From Oscillospiraceae bacterium (GTDB lineage Bacteria; Bacillota; Clostridia; Oscillospirales; Oscillospiraceae), in assembly GCA_029067025.1 (NCBI GenBank), contig JAIEFH010000142.1, positions 1-35,335 of the forward strand: 35,335 nt of DNA, written 5' to 3'. The position numbers and the translations under genes were made by a program. Below are positions 1 to 8,595 of the stretch, piece by piece. Numbering within the stretch: position 1 is the stretch's first letter; every line of letters starts with the position of its first letter. The notes beneath the pieces were generated by a model. It was not told where the DNA came from. It worked only from the letters and a program-made list of their open reading frames with translations, and did not search any database.

Positions 1-1
1 T

Positions 2-205
2 GGGCTCGGAGCTGTGTATAAGCTACAGGTGTATGACCCCACCCACCCCGACGCGAACGAGGAGGGCTACCTGGAGATGCCCAACGTGGACATGGTGAAA
101 GAGATCGCCGACGCCATGGCCGCCAGCCGGGCCTACGCTTCCAACGTCACCGCGTTCAACACACTGAAGTCCGTCATCTCCAGCGGCTTGGAGATCGGTC
201 GGTAA
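2..205 (+). CDS. flgC: Flagellar rod protein FlgC, 3' end only
   Basis: The window opens inside this gene; only the last 67 codons are present. FlgC is a proximal rod subunit that links the MS-ring to the distal rod through the periplasm or cell wall. The visible part contains the conserved carboxy-terminal signature of rod and hook proteins, YLEMPNVDMVKEIADAMAASRAY, read here as YLEMPNVDMV followed by an amphipathic helix that ends in LEIGR. This is the half of the coiled-coil that packs in the rod core. It lies 34 bp before fliE, the usual flgB-flgC-fliE order. The true start is outside the window; the frame is already open at base 2. Confidence 0.93.
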   Translation, partial: GLGAVYKLQVYDPTHPDANEEGYLEMPNVDMVKEIADAMAASRAYASNVTAFNTLKSVISSGLEIGR

Positions 206-239
206 GCAAGACTTTCGTGCATAAAAGGAGAAAACGGCT

Positions 240-587
240 ATGAGCGCTCCCATTGAGGGTATCACCAATACCGGGATCACCGGCATCACCAATACCATCC
301 CCAAAATTACGCCTCCCACCTGGGGGACGCAGGAGGAGAAGGCCGCCGGACTTGACGAGATCAAGGACAGCCCCTTCGGCTCCATTTTCGGCTCCCTGAT
401 CCAGAACGTGAAGGACACCGACGCCGAGTTCACCCAGAACCAGTATCTGCTGGCTACCGGCCAGCTGGACAATCCCGTCCAGATGGGCATTTCCGCCTAT
501 AAGGCGGAGGTCGCGCTGGATCTGCTGATCCAAATGCGCAACAGGGCGCTGGAGGCTTATAACGAGCTGAAGAACATGAGCGTCTAA
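240..587 (+). CDS. fliE: Flagellar hook-basal body complex protein FliE
   Basis: FliE (115 aa) is the adaptor between the MS-ring FliF and the first rod subunits, and is an early substrate of the flagellar type III export apparatus. The carboxy-terminal half shows the family pattern: a helix around residues 55-80, then a strongly conserved end with VQMGISAYKAEVALDLLIQMRN and an EAYNELKNMSV tail. The first 35 residues are a Thr/Ile/Pro-rich, probably disordered export signal region. The start is set by AAGGAG eight bases before the ATG. Length is normal for the family. It sits between flgC and fliF as in Bacillus. Confidence 0.95.
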   Translation: MSAPIEGITNTGITGITNTIPKITPPTWGTQEEKAAGLDEIKDSPFGSIFGSLIQNVKDTDAEFTQNQYLLATGQLDNPVQMGISAYKAEVALDLLIQMRNRALEAYNELKNMSV

Positions 588-636
588 GGCAGATCGCCGT
601 TTGGAAGAAAGGACGCGGAAAGCGGGGTGATGGGGC

Positions 637-2352
637 TTGGACAAGGAGAAGCTGAAGGGCTATCTCGACAAAGCAAAGACAGCCCTTGGAAAGATTTCTA
701 AGAAAATCTGGATTATCATCGCGATCGCGGTGGCCGTCCTGGTCATCGCCATCGTCATTTTCCTGAAAACAAGGCCCTACGCTACTCTGATTGCCGGAGC
801 CACCGATGAAGAGACGGCCACCGTGCTCTCCTGGCTCCAGGAGAATGGGTTTACGGATTATAAGATGGAGGGCTCCGGCACCATCCTGGTGCCCGCGGGT
901 CAGGCCCCCAGCCTGAAGGCGAGGCTGCTCCAGGAGCAGTACTCCAAGTCCGACTCCTCCTACAGCGCGTACTTTGAGCAGGTGGGCGCCCTTTCCACCC
1001 AGGAGGACCGGCGTGTGGCCCAACTGGCGACCCTCACCGACAACTATAGGAAAACCATCCTCCAGTTCCCCGGTGTGCGGGACGTGGATGTGTCCATCAA
1101 CCCGGGCGAGAATCGGGGCTACGTACTGGACAGCAACAACATGGTGGAGGCGTCCGCCGGCGTTTTCCTCTTTATGCAGAACGGCAAGACCCTCACCGAC
1201 GGGCAGGCCAACGCCATCCGAAATTACATTGCCGCCGGCGTGCCCGGGCTGAAAGTCCAGAACGTGACCATCGAGGACAGCAACGGCACCGACTACAGCG
1301 GTGTCAGCAGCGGCAACGCCGCCGCCGCGGCCAGCTCGGCGCTGAAGCTCCAGATGGAGAAACAGTGGAGAACCCGGATTGAGGAACAGATCTATAACTG
1401 GCTGGCCGGTACATTTGGCCCGGACAACGTGAAGGTCTCCGTCAATGTCACCGTGGAACTGGGCGAAAAAACGATCAACGATTACAAGGTGACCCTGCCC
1501 GAGTTCGCTGAGGACGGCTCCACCGGCGGCAGGGGCGTGGTGAATAAGGAGTTTTACATCTACCAGTTCACCACCCCCGATGAGGGCGCCGTAGGCGGCG
1601 TGGTGGGCACCACGACCAACGCCGACCTACCCACCTATGTGGAGCAGGGGAACGCCGAGGCGGAGCTCCAGAGGATCCTGGAGGAGCAGGTAGAGAAAGA
1701 TTACGACAACTCCAAGACCCAGACCCAGATGGTGATTACCGCCGCCACCCTGAAGGACGTTAGCGTGACGGTGACCATCGACTCGGAGAACTACGGGCCG
1801 GTCAACGTTGACGATGTCCGTGCCGGCGTGGCTACCTCGTCCGGCATCCTGGCCCCGCTGGAGCTGCCCGATGGCATGACCGCCAACGACTACCTGGCCC
1901 GGTACATTACGGTCGTCAACATCCCATTCTGGCGTGAGCCCGCGCCCACACCGACGCCCTCTTTCTTTGAGCGGCTGGGCATCCCCGAGTGGGTGGTGTA
2001 TGCCGCCATCGGCGGGCTGGTGCTGTTCGTGATTATCCTGGTGGCCATCATCCTGCTGGTGCGCGGCCACAAGAAGAAAAAGCAGGCGGCGGAGCAGAGA
2101 GCCGTGGAGGAACTGATGGCCACGGCCATGCCCGGCCAGGTGATGGTAGAGGTTGGGCCGGATGGGCAGACTGTTGTGCAGCCCGTGCTGGATGAGAACG
2201 GCAACCCCGTGTCCGGCGCCGATGTGATGGATATGCACACCGAGCGCAGCATGGAGCTGCGCCAGAACATCCGGGATTATGTGGACGAGAATATGGAAGT
2301 CGCCGCCCTGCTGCTCAAGAGCTGGCTGAAGGAGGATGCAGACAATGGCTGA
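637..2352 (+). CDS. fliF: Flagellar MS-ring protein FliF (TTG start)
   Basis: FliF (571 aa) forms the MS-ring in the cytoplasmic membrane, the base on which rod, C-ring and export gate assemble. Residues 24-43 form the first membrane helix (IIIAIAVAVLVIAIVIF). Ring-building domains follow, including the YscJ-like part (LVPAGQAPSLKARLLQ, GVRDVDVSINP). A second membrane helix lies near residues 450-475, and a cytoplasmic tail that binds FliG ends in the conserved motif ENMEVAALLLKSWLKED. The chosen start is TTG at 637; the ATG seven bases upstream is in another frame. The stop overlaps the fliG start by eight bases, which suggests translational coupling of ring and rotor subunits. Confidence 0.95.
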   Translation: MDKEKLKGYLDKAKTALGKISKKIWIIIAIAVAVLVIAIVIFLKTRPYATLIAGATDEETATVLSWLQENGFTDYKMEGSGTILVPAGQAPSLKARLLQEQYSKSDSSYSAYFEQVGALSTQEDRRVAQLATLTDNYRKTILQFPGVRDVDVSINPGENRGYVLDSNNMVEASAGVFLFMQNGKTLTDGQANAIRNYIAAGVPGLKVQNVTIEDSNGTDYSGVSSGNAAAAASSALKLQMEKQWRTRIEEQIYNWLAGTFGPDNVKVSVNVTVELGEKTINDYKVTLPEFAEDGSTGGRGVVNKEFYIYQFTTPDEGAVGGVVGTTTNADLPTYVEQGNAEAELQRILEEQVEKDYDNSKTQTQMVITAATLKDVSVTVTIDSENYGPVNVDDVRAGVATSSGILAPLELPDGMTANDYLARYITVVNIPFWREPAPTPTPSFFERLGIPEWVVYAAIGGLVLFVIILVAIILLVRGHKKKKQAAEQRAVEELMATAMPGQVMVEVGPDGQTVVQPVLDENGNPVSGADVMDMHTERSMELRQNIRDYVDENMEVAALLLKSWLKEDADNG

Positions 2353-3433
2353 CGCTGCGGTCGTGGAACAAAAAGCGGCTCCCGCCGAGGCCGGCGCCCC
2401 CGCGCCCGCCGCCAAGAAGCCGATCAAGAACGAAATTCCACTCACTGGCGCCCAGCGGGCCGCCACTGTGATCATCGCCTTGGGAGTGGAACGGGCGTCC
2501 GTGCTCTACAAGCACATGGAGCCCGAGGACGTGGAACAGCTCACCCTGGAAGTGGCCAAAATGGGCTTTCTGGGTTCGGAGCAGACCGAGTCCATCCTGA
2601 ATGAATTTTATCAGTTGTGCCGCACCAACCGGGCGGTCACCGAGGGCGGTCTGGAATACGCCCGCACCGTGCTGGAAAAGGCGTACGGCGCCCAAGCGGC
2701 GGAGGAGCTGCTGGGCAAGGTGACCAAGTCCCTGCAAAACCGCAACTTCTCTTTCATGGAGAAGGCGGACGACAAGTCGCTGTACTCCGCTTTGCAGAAC
2801 GAGCGTCCCCAGACGATTTCTCTGGTGCTGTCCTATGTGGACCCGGACAAGGCCGCCGGGGTTATCTCCCAGCTGGACGAGAAACGGCAGATCCAGGTGG
2901 TGGAGAGCATGGCCAAGATCGAGAGCGTGTCCCCCACGGCCGTCAAGATCATCGAGGCCGAGATGCGCAAGAAGTTCTCCAGCATCGTCACCAGCGCCAA
3001 TGTGAAGGTGGGCGGCATCGACTACGTCGCCAACGTGATGAACAACCTGGACCGCACCAGCGAGAAGAACATCTTCGATGGGCTGTCCGCATACGACCAG
3101 GAGCTGGCCGACGAGATCCGCAAGCGGATGTTCGTGTTCGAGGACATCATCACCATGGACGACCGCTCCGTGCAGCGCTTCGTCCGGGACTGCGATCCCC
3201 GGGATCTGGTGCTGGCCCTCAAGGCCGCCAACGAGGAGGTCTCCAAGAAGCTGCTCAGCAATATGTCCACCCGTATGGCTCAGAATATCCGGGACGACCT
3301 GGAGATCACGACCAATGTCCGCATGAAGGACGTGGAGGACGCCCAGCAGCGTATCGTGGACATCATCCGCGACCTGGAGGAGAAGAACGAGATCGTGATC
3401 GCGAAGGGCGGAAAGGACGATATCATTGCCTAA
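2345..3433 (+). CDS. fliG: Flagellar motor switch protein FliG
   Basis: FliG (362 aa) is the rotor protein of the C-ring that contacts the MotA stator and FliM. It shows the three armadillo-type parts: an N-terminal FliF-binding domain (LTGAQRAATVIIALGVERAS), a middle domain with the EHPQ-equivalent ERPQTISLVLSY, and a C-terminal torque helix (MFVFEDIITMDDRSVQRFVRD) with the charged residues that face the stator. An ATG at 2336 is in frame, but the AAGGAGG at 2329-2335 touches it and sits nine bases before the ATG at 2345, so 2345 is preferred. The start overlaps the fliF stop. Confidence 0.95.
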   Translation: MADAAVVEQKAAPAEAGAPAPAAKKPIKNEIPLTGAQRAATVIIALGVERASVLYKHMEPEDVEQLTLEVAKMGFLGSEQTESILNEFYQLCRTNRAVTEGGLEYARTVLEKAYGAQAAEELLGKVTKSLQNRNFSFMEKADDKSLYSALQNERPQTISLVLSYVDPDKAAGVISQLDEKRQIQVVESMAKIESVSPTAVKIIEAEMRKKFSSIVTSANVKVGGIDYVANVMNNLDRTSEKNIFDGLSAYDQELADEIRKRMFVFEDIITMDDRSVQRFVRDCDPRDLVLALKAANEEVSKKLLSNMSTRMAQNIRDDLEITTNVRMKDVEDAQQRIVDIIRDLEEKNEIVIAKGGKDDIIA

Positions 3434-4349
3434 CATATTCAAAGCGTTCCTGTTTGGGGAGGCCAAGGATAAGTCTGATTCCGAGACAAAGGTGGAACCC
3501 TACCGCTTCCCAGACGCGGCGGAGCTGGTGGTGGAGCCCGAGCCTGAGGAAGAGCAGCCGCCCGCTTTGGAGCTGGATTCGTCCATTGAGACGGACGCCG
3601 AGCCGGAGGTTGACGCGGGCCCCCCGGGAGGATTCGACGCACTCATTGCCGACCCGGAACCCGAACCGGAGCCTGAGGTGAAGACGAGCCCCATCACCTT
3701 TGCCCAGATACAGGCCGAGGAGATCCTGGCCGACGCCCGGCGGGACGCGGAGCGCATCTTGAAGCAGGCCAGGGACGACGCCGACCGGGAGGCGGAGAAC
3801 GTGTTCGCCAAAGCCCGGGAAGAGGGCTACCAGGAGGGCTATGTCCAGGGCATGGCCCAGGCGGCCGAGGAGTCCAAACAGCTCCGGGAGGAGCAGGCCC
3901 AGCGCATGGAGGAGGAAGTGCACCGCTTCATGGAGCATGCGGGGGTCGCCTTGGACCGGCAGATGGATCAGAGCGTGGACGACCTGCGGGATCTGGCCCT
4001 GGCGGTGGCGGAAAAGGTGGTGTGCGTCAGCCTGAAGAGCAGCGCCGACGTTATCAGCCGGATGATTCAGACCGCCATCGACAAGCGCAAGAAAAAAGAG
4101 TGGGTGCATATCTATATCTCGGAGTGCGACGCCAAGCGGCTCAGCCAGATTCCCGCCTCCCTGTCCGCGGCGCTCAGCGCCCTGTCCGACCGGGTGCGCA
4201 TCATCCCCATGGCGGACGACGAGTCGGGCACCTGCATCATCGAGATGCCGGACGAGATCGTGGACGCCAGCACCGCCACCCAGCTGCATAATCTGCGCAC
4301 CATCCTGACGGACACCGCCAACAGCGCGTCCGGGATTACGATAGTTTAG
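3426..4349 (+). CDS. fliH: Flagellar assembly protein FliH (TTG start)
   Basis: FliH (307 aa) is the peripheral stator of the flagellar export ATPase; it holds FliI at the C-ring and export gate. It has an acidic, Pro/Glu-rich N-terminal arm (about residues 25-90), a long charged coiled coil with the typical alanine/glycine-spaced pattern (AEEILADARRDAERILKQA onward, about 95-165), and a V-ATPase subunit E-like C-terminal domain ending IIEMPDEIVDAS. The start is a TTG eight bases after AAGGA and overlaps the end of fliG by eight bases. The acidic arm is longer than in many homologues. Identification rests on the C-terminal domain and the position between fliG and fliI. Confidence 0.88.
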   Translation: MPNIFKAFLFGEAKDKSDSETKVEPYRFPDAAELVVEPEPEEEQPPALELDSSIETDAEPEVDAGPPGGFDALIADPEPEPEPEVKTSPITFAQIQAEEILADARRDAERILKQARDDADREAENVFAKAREEGYQEGYVQGMAQAAEESKQLREEQAQRMEEEVHRFMEHAGVALDRQMDQSVDDLRDLALAVAEKVVCVSLKSSADVISRMIQTAIDKRKKKEWVHIYISECDAKRLSQIPASLSAALSALSDRVRIIPMADDESGTCIIEMPDEIVDASTATQLHNLRTILTDTANSASGITIV

Positions 4350-4420
4350 GAATTTGACAGGGCTTCCCATTCTCCCAGGCCGGGAAGGAAGCGCTGAAGC
4401 ACAGGCCGGTGGAGTAAATT

Positions 4421-5731
4421 ATGCCTTCCATCTTTCAACAAATGACCCGTCAGGTCTACAACGCGGAGCCCTACAGCCTGACGGGGAAAATTGAGAATAT
4501 CGTGGGTATGTCCATCGAGGCCTCCGGCGGACGTGCCGCCGTGGGCGACATCTGCCGCATCTACAACGGCGACTCCGGCGGGCAGGTCACCGCCGAGGTG
4601 GTGGGCTTCAAGAACGACCACATCCTGCTCATGCCCTACTCGGACATGAGCGGCATCTCGGCGGGAAACTTCGTGCGCAACACCGGCGCGCAGCTCACCC
4701 TTCAGGTGGGCGAGTTTCTCCGGGGCCGCATCATCAACGCCCTGGGCCAGCCCATCGACGGCAAGGGTCCCTTTGAGGGGGGCACCTCTTACTGCGTGGG
4801 CGGCGGCTACATAAATCCCCTGGAGCGTCCCCCTATCCGGGAGCGCATCCAGTTCGGCGTGAAGGCCATCGACGGGCTTATCACGATTGGAAAAGGTCAG
4901 CGTATCGGCATATTCGCCGGCTCGGGCGTGGGAAAATCCACGCTGATGGGCATGATCGCGAAAAACGTCACCGCCGACATCAACGTCATCGCCCTGGTGG
5001 GCGAGCGTGGACGAGAAGTGCTGGAGTTTGTGGAGAAGGACCTGGGCGAGGAGGGCATGAAGCGGTCCATCCTGGTGGTTGCCACCTCCGACCAGCCCGC
5101 CATGCTGCGTATGCGCTGCCCCAGCGTGGCCACCGGCATCGCGGAGTACTTCCGGGATCAGGGGTACGACGTGCTGCTGATGATGGATTCCCTCACCCGT
5201 TTCGCCATGGCCCAGCGGGAGATCGGCCTGGCCATTGGCGAGCCACCGGTGTCCAGAGGCTATACCCCCTCCATGTACGCGGAAATGCCCAAGCTGCTGG
5301 AGCGAAGCGGCAATTTCAGCCGGGGCTCCATCACCGGCGTCTACACCGTGCTGGTGGAGGGCGACGACACCAACGAGCCCATCGCGGACACGGTGCGCGG
5401 CATTCTGGACGGGCACATCGTCCTGTCCCGGCAGCTTGCCAACTCCAACCACTATCCGGCCATTGACGTGAGCGCCAGCATCTCCCGTCTGATGGTGGAG
5501 ATCGTCTCCCCGGAACACAGGCAGCTTGCCTCCCGCCTCCGGGACATCATGAGCGTGTACGAGAAAAACGCCGACCTGGTGGCCATCGGGGCCTACAAGC
5601 CGGGGAGCAACCGCAAGCTGGACTACGCCATGTCCAAGATCGACGCGGTGAACGACTTCCTCACCCAGGATGTGAACCAGGCTTTTTCCTATGACCAGTG
5701 TGTGGCCGAGATGGCCAAGTTGCTGAAATAA
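4421..5731 (+). CDS. fliI: Flagellum-specific ATPase FliI
   Basis: FliI (436 aa) is the hexameric ATPase that helps unload chaperone-bound substrates at the flagellar type III export gate; it is related to the F1 beta subunit. Visible motifs are the P-loop GSGVGKST at about 167-174, the family signature GERGREV at 194-200, and the Walker B strand DVLLMMDSLTRFA starting near residue 250. An intact beta-barrel N-terminal domain precedes them, and the C-terminal part ends in the helix that meets FliJ. Length matches the Bacillus protein (about 440 aa). It starts at an ATG after GGTGGAG, 71 bp downstream of fliH; no clear structure was seen in that gap. Confidence 0.97.
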   Translation: MPSIFQQMTRQVYNAEPYSLTGKIENIVGMSIEASGGRAAVGDICRIYNGDSGGQVTAEVVGFKNDHILLMPYSDMSGISAGNFVRNTGAQLTLQVGEFLRGRIINALGQPIDGKGPFEGGTSYCVGGGYINPLERPPIRERIQFGVKAIDGLITIGKGQRIGIFAGSGVGKSTLMGMIAKNVTADINVIALVGERGREVLEFVEKDLGEEGMKRSILVVATSDQPAMLRMRCPSVATGIAEYFRDQGYDVLLMMDSLTRFAMAQREIGLAIGEPPVSRGYTPSMYAEMPKLLERSGNFSRGSITGVYTVLVEGDDTNEPIADTVRGILDGHIVLSRQLANSNHYPAIDVSASISRLMVEIVSPEHRQLASRLRDIMSVYEKNADLVAIGAYKPGSNRKLDYAMSKIDAVNDFLTQDVNQAFSYDQCVAEMAKLLK

Positions 5732-5753
5732 CCCCGCGAGGTGCTGAAGAAAG

Positions 5754-6206
5754 ATGAAGAAATTCAAATTCGCGCTGGACTCGGTGCTGTCCTACAAAGA
5801 ACAGGTACTGGAGTCCCTCCAAGGCGAGCACGCCGCCATCCTGGCCCAGGTTCGGGAACAGGAGGAAGTGCTGGAGGCCGTCTGGCAGGACTACCGGGAC
5901 TGCAACGAGGAGTACCGCCAGCGCAAGGAAGAGGGCATTACCATCACCGACGCCATGGTCTACCAGAACGGCCTGCGGGTGCTGGAGCGCAATATCCAGA
6001 CGGAGACCGAAAAGCTGGAGGAGCTGAAAAAACAGGAAGAGGCCAAGCGCCAAGAGGTGGTGGACGCCAAGATCGACACCTCATCCATCGAGAAGCTGAA
6101 GGACAAAAAGCTGGAGCTTTACAACAAGGAAGTGGCCAAGAGCGAGGAGCTGCTCATCGACGAGTTTGTCAGCTCCGCCCGGGCGCGGGCCAGTATCGGA
6201 GCATAA
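5754..6206 (+). CDS. fliJ: Flagellar export protein FliJ
   Basis: FliJ (150 aa) is the small coiled-coil stalk that fits into the FliI hexamer and couples the ATPase to FlhA. The protein is almost wholly helical and highly charged, opening with the family-typical KKFKFALDSVLSYKEQV and carrying heptad patterns through residue 140, with no membrane segment. FliJ is poorly conserved in sequence, so the call rests on size, coiled-coil character, the N-terminal FxLxxVLxYKE pattern and the position directly after fliI. An alternative reading frame that begins at 5741 gives a Gly/Arg-rich product and is a shadow. Confidence 0.88.
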   Translation: MKKFKFALDSVLSYKEQVLESLQGEHAAILAQVREQEEVLEAVWQDYRDCNEEYRQRKEEGITITDAMVYQNGLRVLERNIQTETEKLEELKKQEEAKRQEVVDAKIDTSSIEKLKDKKLELYNKEVAKSEELLIDEFVSSARARASIGA

Positions 6207-6213
6207 AATACCC

Positions 6214-6231
6214 GGGGCCCCAACAAAGCCG
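6214..6231 (+). repeat. Short intergenic motif, copy 1
   Basis: The sequence GGGGCCCCAACAAAGCCG lies eight bases after the fliJ stop. A near copy, GGGCCCCCCACAAAGCCG, lies eight bases after the flhB stop at 18467-18484. Both copies are on the coding strand, at the same distance from a stop codon. This looks like the leading edge of a dispersed intergenic repeat; this copy seems reduced to the edge plus an unrelated hairpin. Confidence 0.5.
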
Positions 6232-6243
6232 TCTCTGACGAAG

Positions 6244-6270
6244 TCCAATCCGGCGCTTGCGCCGTTTGGA
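6244..6270 (+). other. Hairpin in the fliJ-fliK gap
   Basis: A stem is formed by CGGCG (6251-6255) and CGCCG (6260-6264) with a CTTG loop, extended by TCCAA (6244-6248) pairing with TTGGA (6266-6270) across a small internal loop. No run of T follows, so it is not a classical terminator. It lies upstream of the AT-rich leader and the AAGGAGGTG of fliK, and may act as an mRNA stability or processing structure inside the operon. Confidence 0.45.
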
Positions 6271-6304
6271 AATATATATCCCAATATAAGGAGGTGTAAG
6301 AAAA

Positions 6305-7438
6305 ATGGATCAGATGAACAGCTTGGCCATGTCCATGCTTCAGACTGCGGCCAGCACCACCGAACTGCCCAAGACCGGAAAGGGCGGTGGGACGGACGAG
6401 TTCCAGAAGCTGCTGGAAAAGGCCCAGTCCGGCCAGACTGACAGCCAGGTCGAGGCGCGGCCCCGTGCCAAGGCCGAAACCACGGCGAAGAAGGCCAAGA
6501 CCCCTGCCCAGAAAGAGGAGCCGGCGGAAGACCCCAAGCAGCTCCAGGTGTACTTGGTTCCCCTGACCCAGGAGCAGCTGAGCCAGATCCCAGCCGAGTG
6601 GCTGCCCGCCAATTTGGAAGAGGGCGAACCTGTCGTGTGTATCGGTGTGCGCACCGGTGAGAACGGCGAGGATGTCCCGGTTCTGATGGGCGCCAACGAG
6701 GCCGCTCAGCGGTACGGCAAGGAGGTTGTCGCTCCCTGGCAGACGTTCGACGTCTCCGACCCCGAGGCCGACGCGATTCTGGAGGCCACCGCCCCCGGCG
6801 CGGACAACAGCCCCGCGGCCATGCTGGAGAAGGTGGTGGACGAGGAGATCGGCCAGGTGGCCCAGACCGCCGTCGAGGAGGTCAAGCCCCAGGAGAAGGA
6901 CGACGACCAGGTGGAACTTGTCGACGTGGAGCAGGGCTCCCAGCGTATTTTCCACGACGTGGAGGCCGCCCCGGTGAAGGTGGGCGAGGCGGAGAGCACA
7001 GAGCAGACCAATGAGGCCGACGTGGTTCGGCAGGTGAACGACCAGATCGCCCAGGCGATCCAGAGCGGCGAGTCCACCGTGACGGTGAGGCTCAACCCGG
7101 AGAATCTGGGAGAGGTCACCGTGCAGGTCAGCATGAAGTCTGACGGCGTCCTCAATGTGGCCATCAGCGCCCGCAACGACGACACCAGGGCACTGCTGGA
7201 GCGCCACGCCGCCAATCTTCAGGAGATGGTCAGCAGCTGCACCCAGCAGAGCGTGGAAGTGAACGTCCAGCGCCAGCAGGAGAGCCAGCAGAACCAGAAC
7301 CAGCAGAGCTATGACGGCCACAACGGCCACGCCCAGGACGGGCAGGAGCGCCGCCGCCGGCAGCATGAGCAGACCAATCCCCAGGACTTTATGCAGCAGC
7401 TGCGGCTGGGCCTCATCCCCACGGACGGGGAGATTTAA
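6305..7438 (+). CDS. fliK: Flagellar hook-length control protein FliK
   Basis: FliK (377 aa) is the secreted ruler that measures the hook and switches the export gate to filament-type substrates. The diagnostic part is the C-terminal Flg_hook domain at about residues 255-335, with VTVRLNPENLGEVTVQV and a following DTRALLERHAANLQEMV helix. The end is a Gln/Asn/His/Arg-rich tail (about 318-360), common in this family. The N-terminal ruler half is Lys/Ala/Glu-rich and low in complexity, with an unassigned folded-looking stretch near residues 78-150. The start has AAGGAGGTG at a good distance. It sits before flgD, as expected. Confidence 0.93.
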   Translation: MDQMNSLAMSMLQTAASTTELPKTGKGGGTDEFQKLLEKAQSGQTDSQVEARPRAKAETTAKKAKTPAQKEEPAEDPKQLQVYLVPLTQEQLSQIPAEWLPANLEEGEPVVCIGVRTGENGEDVPVLMGANEAAQRYGKEVVAPWQTFDVSDPEADAILEATAPGADNSPAAMLEKVVDEEIGQVAQTAVEEVKPQEKDDDQVELVDVEQGSQRIFHDVEAAPVKVGEAESTEQTNEADVVRQVNDQIAQAIQSGESTVTVRLNPENLGEVTVQVSMKSDGVLNVAISARNDDTRALLERHAANLQEMVSSCTQQSVEVNVQRQQESQQNQNQQSYDGHNGHAQDGQERRRRQHEQTNPQDFMQQLRLGLIPTDGEI

Positions 7439-7459
7439 ACAGAAAGGAGTACTTAGCGA

Positions 7460-8092
7460 ATGGGAACCAGTTCGTATTCTATGGCTGACATCGCCAGCTT
7501 GACCAAGTCGACCGCGATCGCTACGGCGAAAAACAGCACCAGCCGTAAGGGCAACACCGAGCTGACGATGCAGGACTTCCTCCAGCTTATGGTGGTGCAG
7601 CTCCAGAACCAGTCCATCGACGACACCATGGACACCAGCGAGATGATGAACCAGATGGTGCAGATGCAGATGGTCACCGCCATCACCAACATGAACGAGA
7701 TCAGCGTCATGACCTATGCCAGCTCCATGGTGGGCAAGATCGTCACCATCGGCATCGTGGAGAACAACGCCCTGGAGGAGCGGGAGGTCGAGGTCATCGG
7801 CACCGGCATTTCCAACGGCCAGCAGGTCATCTTTGGCAGGGACGGCAAGGGCAACGTGGAGACCTACGCGCTGAACCAGATCATGGCCGTGGGCAGACTG
7901 CCCGAGATCCAGAAGGAGCAGGGCGTTGTGGACGAGGACGGCAACCTGATTGATAAGACGGAAGGCGCGGACAAGACGGAAGGCGCCGGGAATACTGGCA
8001 CCGGCACCGAGCAGCCCCCTGTGGATCAGACCCAGGGCACCCAGACCCCGGAATACAACGGCGAGCAGGGAGCGCCCACCGACAACACGTGA
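7460..8092 (+). CDS. flgD: Flagellar hook assembly scaffold protein FlgD
   Basis: FlgD (210 aa) caps the growing hook and guides FlgE polymerisation. The conserved N-terminal FlgD domain is clear: TMQDFLQLMVVQLQNQ near residues 36-51, followed by the Met-rich MMNQMVQMQMVTAITNMNE segment and ASSMVGKIVTIG. The C-terminal 50 residues are a Glu/Thr/Gly-rich tail that contains a short repeat (KTEGADKTEGAG). The Bacillus homologue is shorter, so the tail is an extension. The start is set by AAAGGAG ten bases upstream. It is followed by a small flagellar-operon gene and flgE. Confidence 0.94.
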   Translation: MGTSSYSMADIASLTKSTAIATAKNSTSRKGNTELTMQDFLQLMVVQLQNQSIDDTMDTSEMMNQMVQMQMVTAITNMNEISVMTYASSMVGKIVTIGIVENNALEEREVEVIGTGISNGQQVIFGRDGKGNVETYALNQIMAVGRLPEIQKEQGVVDEDGNLIDKTEGADKTEGAGNTGTGTEQPPVDQTQGTQTPEYNGEQGAPTDNT

Positions 8093-8112
8093 GAAAAACG
8101 AGGTGACATGAA

Positions 8113-8493
8113 ATGATCCAGCGTGTATCAGGACTCCAGCGCACGGACGCGCCACAAGCCCGGGTACAGCAGCAGGGGCAGACCGGCGGCGGATTCGGCG
8201 CCATGCTCCAGCAGGAGCTGGTCAAAAGCGAACAGCCCCAGGGCGTGGCCTTTTCCAAACACGCAATCTCCCGGGCGCAGGAGCGGGGCATTGAGGTAAC
8301 GCCGGATCTGATGGATCAGCTGGCGGGCAGCGTCATCCGAGCCCAGGCCAAGGGAGCCACCAACATCCTGGCCATGGACGCTGAGAAGGCATTTATCATC
8401 AATGTGCCCAATGCCAAGGTGATTACCGCTATCACCCAGGAGGAAATGAGACAAAATATCTTTACGAATATTGACGGCGCCGTTTTCCTGTAA
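8113..8493 (+). CDS. Flagellar operon protein of the flg_new (TIGR02530) type
   Basis: This 126-aa protein matches the small conserved family found between flgD and flgE in many Firmicutes. Its core is visible: SKHAISRAQERGIEVTPDL, then IRAQAKGATNILAMDAEKAFIINVPNAKVITAI, ending NIFTNIDGAVFL. The first 40 residues are Gln/Gly-rich and probably flexible. There is no membrane segment or export signal beyond this disordered start. Its molecular role is not established to my knowledge; the constant position suggests a part in hook assembly. The start has GAGGTGA upstream; an ATG five bases earlier is out of frame. Confidence 0.85.
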   Translation: MIQRVSGLQRTDAPQARVQQQGQTGGGFGAMLQQELVKSEQPQGVAFSKHAISRAQERGIEVTPDLMDQLAGSVIRAQAKGATNILAMDAEKAFIINVPNAKVITAITQEEMRQNIFTNIDGAVFL

Positions 8494-8532
8494 TATGATA
8501 AACAGATGGCAGGACCGGATTCGGATGCTATT

Positions 8533-8558
8533 GGCCCCATGTCTGATTGACATGGGCC
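8533..8558 (+). other. Hairpin in the flgE leader
   Basis: GGCCCCATGTC (8533-8543) pairs with GACATGGGCC (8549-8558) around a TGATT loop, with a single bulged C. It lies between the preceding stop and the flgE ribosome binding site. No T-run follows, so termination is unlikely to be complete. It may protect or tune the message of the highly expressed hook gene. Confidence 0.6.
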
Positions 8559-8595
8559 GAACGGCGCCAAATCGAAAGGAGTTAATTATCACACT

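Noticed and set aside
5741..6238. A frame that starts before fliJ and extends past it
   Set aside because: It gives a Gly/Arg/Gln-rich product in the shifted frame of fliJ, without a ribosome binding site.
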